64,000 nucleotides of DNA from Calamus simplicifolius (lineage: Eukaryota; Streptophyta; Magnoliopsida; Arecales; Arecaceae). Positions 33,116 to 46,100 of this stretch are shown in pieces (the stretch's first letter is position 1; every line of letters begins with the position of its first letter). Position numbers and translations under genes: made by a program. The notes under the pieces are model-generated. The model did no database searches, had not been told where the DNA came from, and saw only the letters and a list, made by a program, of their open reading frames with translations. Location: assembly GCA_900491605.1 (NCBI GenBank), contig UESW01004559.1:146926-210925 (forward strand), written 5' to 3'.

Positions 33116-36100
33116 ATGGCATCTAGTAGCTTTAAATTTGATTTTGAAAAGTATGATGGCAAGGAAAACTTCACCATATTGCAGCAAAGGGTGAAGGATT
33201 TATTGGTACAGCAAAGGATTTATAAGGTCTTTGTGAAACAAAGACCAGATAATGTAAGTCGTGAGGATTGGGAGGAGTTAGAGGTGATTGTATTTAGCAC
33301 AATCAGAATGTGCTTGGCTGATCAAGTCTTGCCGGAGATTTGCACGCAGACCATGGAAAGGGGGCTCTGGGAAACTTTAGAGAACACTTACATGGGAAAG
33401 AGCATGACGAACAAGTTGTAGTTGAAGAAACAGTTGTACAGCTTGAGAATGCCTGAGGGAGGAGATCTTGTGGCCCATATTCAGAAATTCAATTAGGTGT
33501 GCTTAGAGGTGATGAGCCTTGATGTGAAGATTGATGAAGAAGACAAAACCCTCATCTTGTTGTGTTCGCTACCCAGTTCCTATGATGGTCTGATTACAAC
33601 CTTGGTGTATGGGAAGGAGACGCTGAATTATGAAGAAGTTATGGGGGTTCTGAGATCAAACCAGCAAAGAGAAAAGATCCGCATGAGAAACTCTAACACA
33701 GAGGTACTTGCTATGAATGAGAGGCAAGGAAGACCCTGGGAAAAGGTTAGAGGCAAGTCCAAAGGCAGATCTAAGTCTCGGGGCAAGCAGAAAGCATGGA
33801 AGTGTTACAAGTGTCATCAGATTGGTCACCTGAAGAGAAATTGCCCACTTCTGAAGAATGAGAAGGGGAAGGGCATTTCCAAGGGAGGTTCAGCTAGTAA
33901 TGGTGGTGCAAATTCATCTGAAGACAGTGAAGATGATGTACTGGTAGTTTCAGATGGGACCAAGAAGTGTGATAGTTGTTGGACACTTGACTCAGCCTGT
34001 TCTCACCATTATACTTCGCATAGGGAGTGGTTTGCAACTTATGAAGAATCTGATGGAGGGAGTGTATGCCTTGGTGATAATCATCCTTGTAAGGTTGCTG
34101 GAGTTGGAAGCATAAGGGTGAGGATGTATGATGGGGTTATAAGGACTTTGACCAATGTCAAACATGTCCCGGAGTTGAAGAAGAATCTAATTTCTTTGGG
34201 CTACCTGGAGAAGCATGGGTATGCTTTTGGAAGCCAGCCGGGAGTGGATGTTTGAGGATAACCAAGGGTGCATTAGTGGTGATAAAAGGGAGAAGGTTGG
34301 AAAATAATCTCTATCAGATGGAAGGCTCAGTGGCCATAGATGGTGCAGAGGTGCTAGCAGCGGCACAGGAGGAACAGTTGGTCTATAAACTGTGGCACTA
34401 TCGAATGGGACACATGAGTGATAAAGGGCTTATAGAACTCAGCAAAGAGGTCTGATTCCAGCACTTAAGAAGGAGGACAATGACATCTGTGAGCCCTGTA
34501 TTTATGGCAAACAACATAGGGTGAGATTTGCCAGCAGTTCCAAGCAGAGTGAAGGTATTCTGGAACTAGTTCACTCAGATGTATGGGGACCGGCCCCTGT
34601 GTCAGCCAGAGGTGGGGCTAAGTATTTTTTGACTTCATTGATGACTACTCCAGGAAGGTATGGGTATATCTGATAAGAGAAAAATCAGAGGTATTTGCCC
34701 GGTTTAAAGCTTGGAGAGTTGGTGTTGAAAAGGAGACAGGAAAACCAGTGAAGTGTTTGAGATCTGACAATGGAGGGGAGTATACAAGCAATGAATTCAG
34801 AAGCTACTGTGAGGAAAATGGGATCCAACGCCATTACACAGTGAGGATGACTCCCCAGCAGAATGGTGTGGCAGAGAGGATGAATCGTACATTGACAGAG
34901 AAGGCTAGGAGTTTGAGGCTGCAGGCATCACTGCCCAAGGTCTTTTGGGGTGATGCAATTATGTTCTCTGGTTTTCTTGTTAACAGGTCCCCTAATAGAA
35001 AACTTGATGGAGGCATTCCAGAGGAGATCTGGAGTGGGAAGAAGGTGGAGCTTGGACACCTAAGGATTTTTGGTTGCCCAGCCTATGCACATGTGGAGGC
35101 AACTGAAAGGAGCAAGCTGGACCCAAAATCACAAAGGCTGATCTTCATCGGGTATCCACAGGGAGTTAAAGGCTATTTGCTATGGAGTTCAGATTCACAG
35201 AAGTGTATCATCAGTAGAGACATTATTTTTGATGAGAAGAGCATCTTGAAGAGGTCAGAGATTGCAGATGGAGCTGAAAAGGCTGAACAGGACAGCAGTG
35301 GACAGCATTGGCTGACAGGTGATGTACCTTCTACTTCTACTTCAAAACATGCTTCTTTTGAGGTGGAGTTTGGTATGAATGTTCCAATACATAAAGGATC
35401 AGCCAAGAGAGCCATCAATCCAGAAGGAGGTGCAGGTGGAGTCACACACTTCAGCTTTGAGAGATGATCAAAGGGGTGTGGCACTACACAAGGCAAAGCG
35501 TACCATCATCAAACCTGCTCGGTATCGCATTGATGACATGATTTCCTATGCTCTAATCACTACAAATGAAGATCCAGAGACCTTCCAAGAAGCCATGGAA
35601 AGTTCAGAAAGAGACTCATGGATGCAGGCCATGATGGAGGAGATGGAGTCCCTGGAAAAGAACAAGACATGGCAGCTAGTGGATCTACCTAGAGATGCTC
35701 GGGCCATTGGTTCAAAATGGGTGTTCACAAAGAAGGAGGCACCTTCAGAGCAAGGTGGAGTCAGATACAAAGCAAGGCTTGTTGCTAAGGGGTTCTCACA
35801 GAGAGAGGGAGTGGACTACACAGAGGTATTCTCTCCAGTGGTACGTCATGCTTCAATTCGTGTGTTGTTATCTCTCGTAGCACAACATGGTATGGAGTTG
35901 CAGCAGATGGACGTGAAGACGGCTTTCTTACATGGGAGTCTAGAGGAGAGGATATACATGAAGCAACCAGAGGGTTTCAAGGAATCTGGATTGGAAGAAA
36001 AAGTGTGTCTACTAAAGAAATCGCTCTATGGTTTGAAGCAGTCACCCCGTCAGTGGTACAAAAGGTTTGACACTTTTATTTTGGGCCTTGGATTTTCTAG

Positions 36101-37150
36101 ATGTGAACATGATACTTGTGTCTATGTGAAAATGTGGATGAGGATGATGCACTGTATCTCCTTCTGTATGTGGATGATATGCTCATTGCCAGCAGGAGTG
36201 TTGAAGCAGTGAATGGACTGAAATATGCATTATCAACAGAATTTGAAATGAAGGATTTGGGGTCAGCTAGGAAGATACTTGGGATGAAAATTTACAGAGA
36301 TAGGACCAAGGGAATTCTACACTTGTCATTGGGTGGATATATTCACAAGGTGTTGGAGAGGTTTGGGATGGATAAGGCCAAACCAGTTGGAACACCTTTG
36401 GCTAGTCACATGTCTCTTTCTAAGTTACAGAACCCCCAGACAGATGAAGAGAAAGAGTACATGGAGAGAGTTCCATATGCCAGTGCCGTGGGCAGCATTA
36501 TGTATGCTATGGTGTGTTGCAGGCCTGACATAGCATATGCAGTGAGCCAGGTGAGCAGATTCATGGCGAACCCAGGGAAGGAGCACTGGAAGGCACTCAA
36601 GTGGATTTTGAGGTACCTTCAGGAACTCGTGGACTTGGTCTAATTTTTGGGCAGCAAGATGGATCTAAGGAGAAATCTAATATCCCAAGTAAGTCATTAG
36701 GTCCATTGGAAGGATTTGTGGATGCAAATTTTGCAGGTGATCTGGATACAAGAAGGTCTACCACAGGGTATGTGTTCAGCATGTATGGTGGATTAATTTC
36801 TTGGAGATCAACCCTTCAACCTATTACAGCTTTGTCTACAACAGAAGCTGAGTATATAGGGATTACAGAGGCTGCCAAGGAGGCTCTTTGGTTGAAGAGA
36901 CTCATCATGGAAATGGGGGTGAAGCAGGGTACAGTATTGTATACAGTGATAGTCAGAGTGCCCTGCAGTTGGCTCAGAACCCAATCTATCATGCACGCAC
37001 AAAGCATATAGATGTGAGGTATCACAGGATCAGAGAATTGGTGGAAGAAGGTGAAGTGGAGCTGGTAAAAGTTCATACAAAGAAGAACCAGGCAGATGCA
37101 CTTACGAAGACTCTTCCACGGGATAGCTTTCTCTCATGTGTGACACTGAT
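33116..37150 (+). pseudogene. gag-pol: Copia gag-pol with many frameshifts
   Basis: Gag starts at ATG 33116 (MASSSFKFDFEKYDG). Stops at 33419-33421 and 33494-33496 interrupt it; the zinc knuckle CYKCHQIGHLKRNC is near 33802-33843. The protease active site reads LDSACSHH, so the usual TGAS is SACS. Frame changes fall near 34250, 34450, 34630, 35400, 36125, 36630 and 36950. Integrase D and E regions (LRSDNGGEY, VAERMNRT), the reverse transcriptase YVDD box (36167-36178) and RNase H (STTEAEY, KHIDVRYH) remain recognisable. Each frameshift is a one- or two-base change, several in homopolymer runs. Confidence 0.85.
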
Positions 37151-37194
37151 GGGTCTGAGGGAATGTGCAGATTTTTCAGCAGCTTTGAAGCACC

Positions 37195-37205
37195 AAGGTG
37201 GAGAT
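37195..37205 (+). promoter_or_regulatory. Polypurine tract
   Basis: AAGGTGGAGAT directly before the 3' LTR start TGTAGAGCC. Confidence 0.7.
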
Positions 37206-37926
37206 TGTAGAGCCTGGTGTGGTACTCCAAAGCTTAAATCCTAGGGTGAAGGTTTGTAGGCTCCACAGGGTTAAGGCCCAGGTTGTTGGGTCTTGAGGGG
37301 GCTAGTCTATCATTGGGCTGGGTTTGGGCCCAAGGTGTGGGCTTGGTCCAAGAAGTTTTTTAGGGTTTATTATCCATATAATAAGGCACCGGTTCATGTG
37401 TGGTGCTGGTTTTATTTTGGTGGCCGTCATGGGACGGGTTATATAATCATGTAACGATGATGATTATAGATGAATGAAAGAAACCTTTTCTCCCAAGAAT
37501 AGCTATCCTCTTCTTTCCTCTCATATACACGTCTCTCTTTATCACATATAGATGCCCTAGATTTCTAGGGTTTTATTGCTGCCATCTCTGCCCTAGCCAT
37601 CTTCTTGGAACCGCCTCTCTCAAAGAAGGAGAAGGAAGAAACCCTAGCAACACCTTCTTCTTGGGCAGCGTCTCTTGATTTTCTGGATCAGATCTGAAGG
37701 TTCACGTGAGGAAGAAGAGAGGCCACGACCCTCTCTTACAATCTTGGGGCGCAAGAAACCAAAGAAAATCCTAGTTGCTAATCAATCTGGGAAGATTACC
37801 AAGATCAAGATCCAAAATTCTGCTGCAGAATTTCAGCAGGGATATCATCTCGCTTCCGCATCTCCATACGACTTGGGACTAGTTGAATGCGTGCTATGCT
37901 CCAAGGGTAGAAAGAGGACTCACTCA
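37206..37926 (+). repeat. 3' LTR of degenerate Copia element
   Basis: TGTAGAGCCTGGTG to GGACTCACTCA, 721 bp; the end has lost several bases relative to the 5' LTR (ACGATCCACTCTTCA there). Confidence 0.8.
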
Positions 37927-38671
37927 TAGTAGTATTTGTATCGTCATCATCTTCACTGGTTAAGTCACGTCTACCTTTATCTTGAAGCCTCGCCTCAGCA
38001 TCCAACCAATCTTTGAAGCAGAAAAGCATCTCAACCATCTCGCTAGTCATCCTACTTCTCTTTTCATCCAGAACACATCGACATGCAGTCATCCTACTTC
38101 TCTTTTCGTCCAGAACACACCGACCTGCATGAAGCAAATTTCGGTGCTACTGTGGACATCGGCACAGCTACAATATCCTATGCAATGGTAGATATGACAA
38201 GATATTGATTTCTAATACTCTTCCACCAAGCTAATACATCTAGATTTTCTATTTGATCTTCATCATATGCAGAATGAAGATCATTTCGTAAATAAAATTC
38301 TAATTCATTACTTAAAGATGAAAATGAAGATGAAGATGAAAATGAAGATGAAGAAGATGCATGTGTGTATCTTCTTTGTGCAATGAATAAAAAAATAGAT
38401 GACAAATAAAAGAAGAAGCAGAGCTTTGAGCATGTATTCTAGATTTACGAATTTTGTCATCATATAAAGCATAATTATCATTAAGAAATCATGTTACCTC
38501 TTTTTTAGCAGGTTCAGGATCTTGATTCATGTTTTCACAATATTCATCAATTAAAATTTTTTCGTCACTTAATTTAACTCTAGGATAAAAAATAGTAGCT
38601 AAGTTATGCAAAGGATACATCCTGTCCCAATATTCATTCCATTTAGTTTTCATTTGATGTATAATAGGCAT
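37927..38671 (-). pseudogene. hAT transposase, C-terminal half with dimerisation domain
   Basis: Reading leftwards: MKTKWNEYWDRMYPLHNLAT and FYPRVKL match the end of the RNase H-like core of plant hAT transposases. After a frame change, NELEFYLRNDL and LDVLAWWKSIRNQYLVIS are the hAT dimerisation domain. A stop (TAG, where an Arg or Lys is usual), then DIVAVPMSTVA, correspond to the DILAVPVSTVAS box, and SEMVEMLFCFKDWLDAE is the closing helix. Three frame changes are needed. A 36-base direct duplication (38042-38113) repeats RCVLDEKRSRMT. An acidic SEDDDDTN tail runs to the Copia LTR. Confidence 0.75.
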
Positions 38672-39071
38672 GAAAACATCATCAATTTATGTTCTTTAAC
38701 TTTTTACTAATTACATATGCCTTTTGTAAAAAATAAACTAGAAATTGGATAATAAATACTAGAAAGAACATAGATATGGCCTGTTATATGGCTGTTGAAG
38801 GGGTTAAAATGATCAAAACCCCATATAACCATTTATAGCCGTTTCTCAATGGCTATAGACGGCTCTAATTGGACCGTACTGGATATGACCCATGGCGATT
38901 TGTGCCAGGTATGATCCAGTTAAGACCGTTAAGGGCCGTGCCAGGCATAGCCTATAGTAGGTCGTGTCATGCCGATAATTTTTTTTTACAAACTGTGCCG
39001 AGCATGGCCCATTTATTATAGGGCCATGCGAGACATGGTCACATTTTTGGTGCCCGTGGTGCCCACCTCTA
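37927..39071 (-). mobile_element. hAT DNA transposon remnant, 5' end and C-terminal transposase
   Basis: On the minus strand the element starts TAGAGGTGGGCACC (39071 leftwards), the form of a hAT terminal repeat. About 200 bp of subterminal sequence rich in GGGCCATGC and GGGCCGTGCC motifs follows, then the C-terminal half of a transposase. The N-terminal half has been deleted, and the left side ends at the Copia LTR, so the other terminus is missing. Terminus and subterminal motifs match the large hAT element at 59074-62834. Confidence 0.75.
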
Positions 39072-39428
39072 ATTATTACAAACATTAACAAGTCATGGTA
39101 ATAAAAGGTGTATCATCTACGTAATGAGTTAAGTCGGGCTGCAATTCAAAACTTTCTTTATTTGGCCCCCGATAAAATGAAAAAGAAAAAAAAAAAGTAT
39201 ATAGGGTGATTCTTGAAAGTATTAAATCACTTGCCGATATTTCACTAAAGTGCTCTTATTTTCGAAATTAGATAAATTTTTAACTTCGTGGAGCCATCTG
39301 CGACGGAATGGGCAGGATGATTCTTTTCAAGATTTTGATTGAATATATATTTTAAGAGAAAAATTAAATAAAGCGGTTGAAAATAAAATCTGCCACTACT
39401 GGCGGGATTTTGGTTTCATATTTATGTG
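39072..39428. other. No gene recognised
   Basis: 357 bp of AT-rich sequence between the hAT terminus and the start of the larger Tat element's LTR. Confidence 0.5.
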
Positions 39429-39455
39429 TGTTACTGCTGAAATCTTGTTCTTCGA
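39429..39455 (-). repeat. Terminal 27 bp of Tat element B 3' LTR, separated from the rest by Athila
   Basis: TGTTACTGCTGAAATCTTGT... aligns with the LTR end of Tat element A at 10137 (about 24 of 33 positions when joined to 48784 on, with most mismatches being transitions). Its last five bases, TTCGA, are the left target duplication of the Athila element. Confidence 0.6.
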
Positions 39456-40575
39456 TGATAAATATAAATAATTATTACTAAATCTATTAATTAATAATTT
39501 AACGTATCTATTATTAGTTAATATTTTAATATTTTATATAATATTTTAAATAAAATCTTATTAATTTAAAGAGCTTGATTTTAGGGATTTAACGACGTAA
39601 ACGACACTCGAATCAGACTTAAAACGAGCTTGGAATTGATTTTATAAGGATTTAGCGTGGATTTCAAAGCAAAAACGGCAAATATATTTCCGACTTCATC
39701 GTCTTCTCAGCGTTTTCTATTTTTCTTTCAACCGATTCTTCTCTATTCAAATTCTAACCGTTTCCTTCATCAATTAAAGAATAGATTAGATTGGAAGTTA
39801 TCAAATTGAGAGAATTAAATTCTTTTAGAAGGAATTTTAATTTTATGGAGGATTTATCCAGATTTTTTTGTGGCTTCCGCGTCCTCTGTTTTGACTTCCG
39901 CGTTCTCTGTTTTGGTAACGCGTCAATGCCGCGTCTTCACCTCATCCGGGCCTCTACAAATAGCAGCAAAGGCTTGGGAGATATTCGGTTCCAAGGCATC
40001 CATCCGTGGAGTCCTCTATTCTGTGAAATCCGGGAAGCAACCGTCCGTGGAGGCTCTGTTCCGAGAAATATGTGAGAAGTCCGTGGAGGCTCTTGCTGCG
40101 TCCGTGTTCTTCCTCTGTTCCAAGGCCATCCGTTGACGTGGAACAGTGACGAGATGCTCTGTTCCGTGATTTCCTCTTCTTCTAGCCGTGACGAGGTGAT
40201 CTATTCGTGCGAGGCGCATGAATAAAGACTCCATCCCATCTTTGGTTTGGTGTAAAGAGAATTTATTACTTTCTTGTTGCCAATGTCATGACTCTTTAAT
40301 TTATATAAAATAAAGTTTTATGCTTATTTAATTGTTATTAAATTCTATTTAAGTGAAAATAATTTAGACTGATTTGACCGTGATCTATGGATACGATCGT
40401 GCTCTAATAAGATAAATCATATCTTGATTATTTTGTACTAATAATTATCTATTTAGTTAAATTTATAAATTTATTTCAAGATAATCGCTAAAGTCCCTAT
40501 GAAATCGATCCCTTACTCTCGCTATTCTAATAGTGAAATTAAGGTGTTTTAATCGTTGCGCTACGACACGCATCA
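39456..40575 (+). repeat. 5' LTR of Athila element
   Basis: 1120 bp. The open frame within it (39791-40136) recurs in the 3' LTR and is not a gene. Confidence 0.85.
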
Positions 40576-40581
40576 GATTTT

Positions 40582-40599
40582 TGGCGCCATTGCCGAGGA
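40582..40599 (+). promoter_or_regulatory. Athila primer-binding site
   Basis: TGGCGCCATTGCCGAGGA, six bases after the LTR; differs at two positions from the TGGCGCCGTTGCCGGGGA site known for Athila and related elements. Confidence 0.85.
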
Positions 40600-41122
40600 C
40601 TTAAGTGTGTTATTTTAAAAAAAATTAAAAAAATTAAAAAATATAAAAAATATAAAAAAAAAATATAAAAAAAATTAGATTAATTTTCTCTTAATTTTTG
40701 AATAGTTATTGTGCTTTATTTTATTTCCTTAATTATTAGAATTGCATATTTTCTTTTTAACATAAAAAAATAAAAAATTATTACTTTCCTTTTTGACACA
40801 AATCCAATTTTAACCTAATCAAATTTTCCTTTTAATTAACTTACCTAAAAAAAACCTGAAAGAAAACTCTAAGACACCTTCCATAAAACATAATTAATTT
40901 AAGGAAACAAAAAAAATTATAAAAATAAAAATAAAATATATAAACAAAATAATTATTATTTTCTATGCTATAGATTGACTTATGTGAATTTATTTTCTGT
41001 AAAACTCAAAATTTTTCCATTGACATCTTATAATTTATTAGGAAATTAAAAACTTAATTACAAAAATTAAAGAAAAAATAAATAAATAAAAACTGTTTGC
41101 TTTAGAGTCATTGGTAGGGTGT
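40600..41122 (+). other. Leader between primer site and gag
   Basis: Extremely A/T-rich untranslated leader with long A runs; no gene. Confidence 0.6.
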
Positions 41123-43187
41123 ATGCTTGGTCGCCGATCGTTGCAGCCTGACCTTATACCGTTAGATCCTGAGATAGAAAGAACTATTAGAGCAAACAGA
41201 CTCAGAATTATGGATCCTAATAACGAAAATAATCAACCACGACAGTTGAAAGAGTATTTCACTCTTTCAAGGTATACCTACTCTCCCTGCATTCAAGTGC
41301 CTCCAGTAGAGGCTGCTCAATATGAAATTAAGTCAAGTGTAATCCAAATGTTACCATCTTTCTATGGACTTACAAATGAGGATCCCTACAAACACTTAGA
41401 TGAATTCTTGGAAATTTGCTCAACTGTCAAGATTCAAAATTTCTCTGATGATGCACTTAGGCTTAAGTTATTCCCTTTTTCCTTAAAAGATAAAGCCTAG
41501 TATTGGTTAAATTCATTAGACACTGTCATCATTTCAACTTGGGATCATCTTCAGAAAGAATTTCTTAAGAAATATTTTCCTATAGGAAAAACGAATCAAA
41601 TTAGAAAAGCCATAACAAGTTTTTCCCAGACAGATGGAGAAATGTTTCATGAGACATGGGAGAGATTCAAAGAACTGATTAGAAAATGTCCATATCATGC
41701 TATACCCAAATGGCAACTGGTTCAGTGCTTTTATGATGGTTTATCAGAAAAGCATAGGCAAATGGTTGATGCTTCATGTGGTGGGACATTTATGTTAAAA
41801 AATGAACATGAGGCTTGGCAACTCTTTGAGACATTGAGTAAGAATTCATTACATCATATGTCAATTGCTCGTCGAGACCCTCCCGTAGAACCTAAAAGAG
41901 GTGGAATATATGAAATAGGTCATTCTACATATATCTATACTAAGGTAGATGAATTATCCCATAAACTTGATCGAATTCTACAAGTTAGAAACATCTCTTC
42001 CCCATCTACTCAATTACATGAGGTCTGCATAATTTGTTCGAGTCCAACCCATTCTATAGGTGAATGCCCAGCTGCATACCAATTTCCTGAACTTGTTCAA
42101 GAGCAAGCCCACCAAGCCCAAACCCGATTAGCTCCTAGAACATGAAATGAACCATTTTCAAATACTTATAATCATGGCTGGTGAAATCATCCAAATTTTC
42201 TTGGAAACCTCAACCTGTAGCCAATTCATCGATCAGACCTAATTACCAAGAAACCAATTTTAGAAACATGTCATATTCACAATATCCAAACATCCCACAA
42301 CCTCCACCGAATAATCAGCCTACTTTTGAAGACAAAGTATTACAAGCATTGAAAGGGCTAGAAATGAATACCCAAATCCTTCACTCCCACACACAATCTA
42401 TTGTAAAACTAGAAACTCAGATAGGTCAATTAGCCACAGCATTCAGTAGAAGGGAGGAGGATAAGTTACCTAGTCAGCCTATCGATAACCCGAAAGAACA
42501 ATTCATGGCTGAGAGTTCCAATAGTCCTGACAAATTCCCAGAACATGCTAAATCAGTCATGACTCTCAGAAGTAGAAATACATTGAACCCACCTGAACCA
42601 ACCCAGAAATTAGAAGTGGCTAAACCAGAAGAGAGAAGAAATGAAAAAGAAAAGGAATTCAATGATCAAGAAATCATACCTAAAGCCCCATTCCCTAGTG
42701 CTTTAGAATCTCCTTTGCCTTCAGATAAGAAAAATATAAAAATGAATGAGATGCTTGAGTTATTTAAGCAAGTCCAAATAAACTTACCTCTTCTCGATGC
42801 TATCAAGCAAGTTTCGGCTTATGCTAAATTTTTGAAGGATCTATGCACACAAAAACGGAAAGCCAAGACACAAATACCGAAAAAGATACATTTGACTGAG
42901 CAAGTTAGCTTAGTTGTTCAGCAAATAACCCCACCCAAACTAAAAGATCATGGTACCCCGATTATATCATGTGTCATAGGAAACTTCACAATCAAGAAAG
43001 CATTATTAAATTTGGGTGCGAGTGTAAACCTTCTCCCAAGTTCAGTGTATGAATTATTCGGATTTGGAGAGTTGAAACCCACGACAATAACACTACAATT
43101 GGCAGATAGATCAGTCAAAGAACCTCGTGGAATATTGGAAGATGTATTAGTAAAGGTGGATGAATTCTATTTTCTGTCGACTTCCTT
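41123..43187 (+). pseudogene. gag: Athila gag and protease
   Basis: The ATG at 41123 (MLGRRSLQPDLIPLD) opens gag. The gag core includes SFYGLTNEDPYKHLDEFLEI and the SWDHLQKEFLKKYFP-like segment. A zinc knuckle CIICSSPTHSIGEC (CX2CX4HX4C) lies at 42026-42067. Stops: TAG 41498-41500 (from Trp), TGA 42143-42145 and TGA 42182-42184; a one-base loss near 42195 and another shift near 43170. The protease active site at 43009-43011 reads Asn (LLNLGASVNL) where the family has a catalytic Asp, a single G-to-A change. Four of these lesions are C-to-T or G-to-A transitions. Confidence 0.85.
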
Positions 43188-46100
43188 GTGTTAGATATGG
43201 AATCTAGCGGTAATCATAACCAAATTCCCATCATTCTTAGAAGACCTTTTCTAGCTACTGCTAATGCATGCATAAATTGTAGAACAGGTGTGATGGATGT
43301 ATCTTTTGGAAACAAGAAGATGATATTAAATATTTTTAATGCTTCCCAAGGACCACCTGTGTATGATTTAAATGAAGTAAACATGATAGAGGAAGTAGTA
43401 GATAAGAAATTTCAAAGTTTGATTGATTCGGATCCTTTACAAACATGTCTTACACATTTTGGAATAGATGACTTTGATATTGATGAGTATACCAAAGAGA
43501 TAAACATGTTATTAGAACCACCTAAGATCGACACCATCCCACCTTGGACCATAAAATATGAACCACTTCCAACTAAACCAAACCCTTTAATACCATCCTT
43601 GGAAGAACCGCCCCAACTAGAGTTGAAACCTCTTTCAGATGACTTAAAATATTCATTCATGGGACCCAATGACACCCTTCCAGTAATCATTGCATCTACC
43701 CTAACCTCTGAGCAGGAAGATAAATTGGTAGATGTACTTAAAGAACATAAAGAGGCAATTGGGTGGACAATAGCTGATCTTAAGGGAATTGCCCCTTCTG
43801 TTTGCATGCACCACATTCATAGTGAAATTGAAGCCAAACCACATAGAGACATGCAATGAAGGCTAAATCCAAACATGAGGGATGTTGTTAAGAAGGAAGT
43901 AGTAAAATGGCTTGATGCTGGTATCATTTATCTGATTTCAGATAGCCAATGGGTCAGTCCAATCCAAGTAGTACCTAAAAAATTGGGTATTACCGTGATT
44001 AAAAATAAAAAGGGCGAATCAATTCCTACTCGCACATCAACTAGTTGGAGAGTGTGTATAGATTATCGAAAGTTGAATGTCGTGACTAGGAAAGACCACT
44101 TTCCTTTGCCTTTTATCGATCAAATTCTAGAACGGCTAGCGGGACAAAGTTTCTTTTATTTCTTAGATGGATATTCAGGATACAATCAAGTCCCAGTATT
44201 TCCTGCAGATCAAGAAAAGACCACCTTTATCTGTCCCTTTGGAACATTTGCCTTTAGACGTATGCCATTTGGTCTTTGTAATGCACCAGCCACGTTTCAA
44301 CGATGTATGATGGCCATATTTTCTGATATGATTGGTCAATTTTTGAAAGTATTTATGGATGATTTCTCAGTTTTTGGTGCATCATTTGATAGCTGTCTCA
44401 AGAACTTGACTAAGGTACTGAAACGATGTATGGAAATGAATTTAGTCCTAAGTTGGGAGAAGAGCCATTTTATGGTTCGTGAGGGAATTGTGCTTGGACA
44501 CATTGTTTCAGAGCGAGATATTGAGGTTGATAAAGCCAAGGTTGAATTGATCTCAAATCTATCACCCCCAACTTTAGTTAAACAAGTACGATCTTTCCTT
44601 GGTCATGCTGGTTTTTATAGACGTTTCATCAAAGATTTCGGTAAAATTTCTTGACCATTGTGTAATTTGTTGACCAATGATAGTTCTTTTAATTTTGATA
44701 AAGATTGTCTAACAACCTATAACATCCTTCAAACTGCTTTGACCACTGCACCAATTATCAAGCCCCCAGATTGGACCATACCTTTCGAAATCATGTGTGA
44801 TGCTTCTTATTATGCTGTAGGGGCAGTTATAGGACAGAAACTCAATCGAGAACCCCATGTAATTTATTATGCTAGCAAAACTCTTTCAAACGCACAAATG
44901 AACTATACTACCACTGAAAAAGAATTACTAGCAGTTGTGTTTGCCCTAGAAAAGTTTAGATCATATCTGTTAGGGTCTAAGGTTTTAATTTATTCAGATC
45001 ATGCAGCGTTGAGGCATCTTATATCAAAAAAGGATACAAAACCCAGACTGATTAGATGGATCCTCCTACTACAAGAATTTGATCTAGAAATCTTAGATAA
45101 GAAGTGTTCTGAAAATATGATAGCAGATCATATCTCTAGGATCTCAGTGGAATACAATAAAGAAATAATCAGAGATAAGTTCCCTGATGAGCAACTATTC
45201 TCAATTTTCCATAGCAGTCTTCCCTGGTTTGCCCACATTGTGAATTATTTGGCAACAGAAAAAGTACCTTCCCATTGGATAAAACAAGAAAAAGATAGAT
45301 TTTTCTCACAAATCAAATATTACTTTTGGGAAGACTCTGAATTATTTAAGTACTGTTCAGATTAGGTGATTAGGCGATGTGTTCCCGAGAGTGAATTTAA
45401 AAGTATACTTAACTTCTGTCATTCTCTTGCCTGTGGAGGACATTTTAGTGAAAAGAAAACTGCAGCAAAGGTACTGCAAAGTGGGTTTTATTGGCCAACT
45501 CTTTTTAAAGATGCACATGAATTTAGCCGTAATTGTCTCCAATGTCAACAAACAGAAAATATATCTCGAAAAGACATGATGCCCCTAAACCCTATCTTGG
45601 TTGTAGAAATTTTTGATGTATGGGGTATTAATTTTATGGGCCCATTTCCTTCCTCTTTTGGATTTGAATACATTCTAATGGTAGTTGATTATGTGTCAAA
45701 ATGGATTGAAGCTATGGCAACTCGAACCAATGACCATAAAGTTGTAATCAAGTTTATTCAACATAATATCCTTAGTCATTTTGGATGCCCAAGGGCTATA
45801 ATTAGTGATGGGGGTACACATTTCACGAATAGACACTTTGAAGCATTAATGAACAAATATGGAATTACTCATAAGGTAGCTACACCTTATCATCCCCAAA
45901 CTAGTGGCCAAGTTGAAATATCAAATAGAGAAATTAAAAATATCCTTGAGAAAACTGTGAGACCTGATAGTAAAGATTGGTCAGAACATTTGGATGATGC
46001 ATTATGGGCTTATCGTACTGCATTTAAAACTCCCATAGGAATATCTCCTTACAAGCTCGTATTTGGAAAAGCATGTCATTTACCTGTAGAATTAGAACAC

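Larger units (their letters stand above)
32244..37926 (+). mobile_element. Degenerate Ty1-Copia element (Tork/TNT1-like), complete length
   Basis: LTRs at 32244-32979 and 37206-37926, an initiator-tRNA-Met-type primer site at 32982-32994 and a gag-pol region between. LTRs differ by roughly 5 percent over the 200 bases I compared, so it is older than the 18248 element. Unusually, the five bases on each side (TCAAA left, TAGTA right) do not match. Its right LTR abuts a hAT transposase remnant. Confidence 0.85.

Noticed and set aside
39791..40136. Open frames of 88-100 codons, repeated at 47966-48347
   Set aside because: Identical position in both Athila LTRs; not conserved beyond the LTR and no domain recognised.
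41111..41122. Upstream non-ATG start for Athila gag
   Set aside because: A TTG start is not expected in a plant element; the ATG at 41123 in the same frame is the sensible start.
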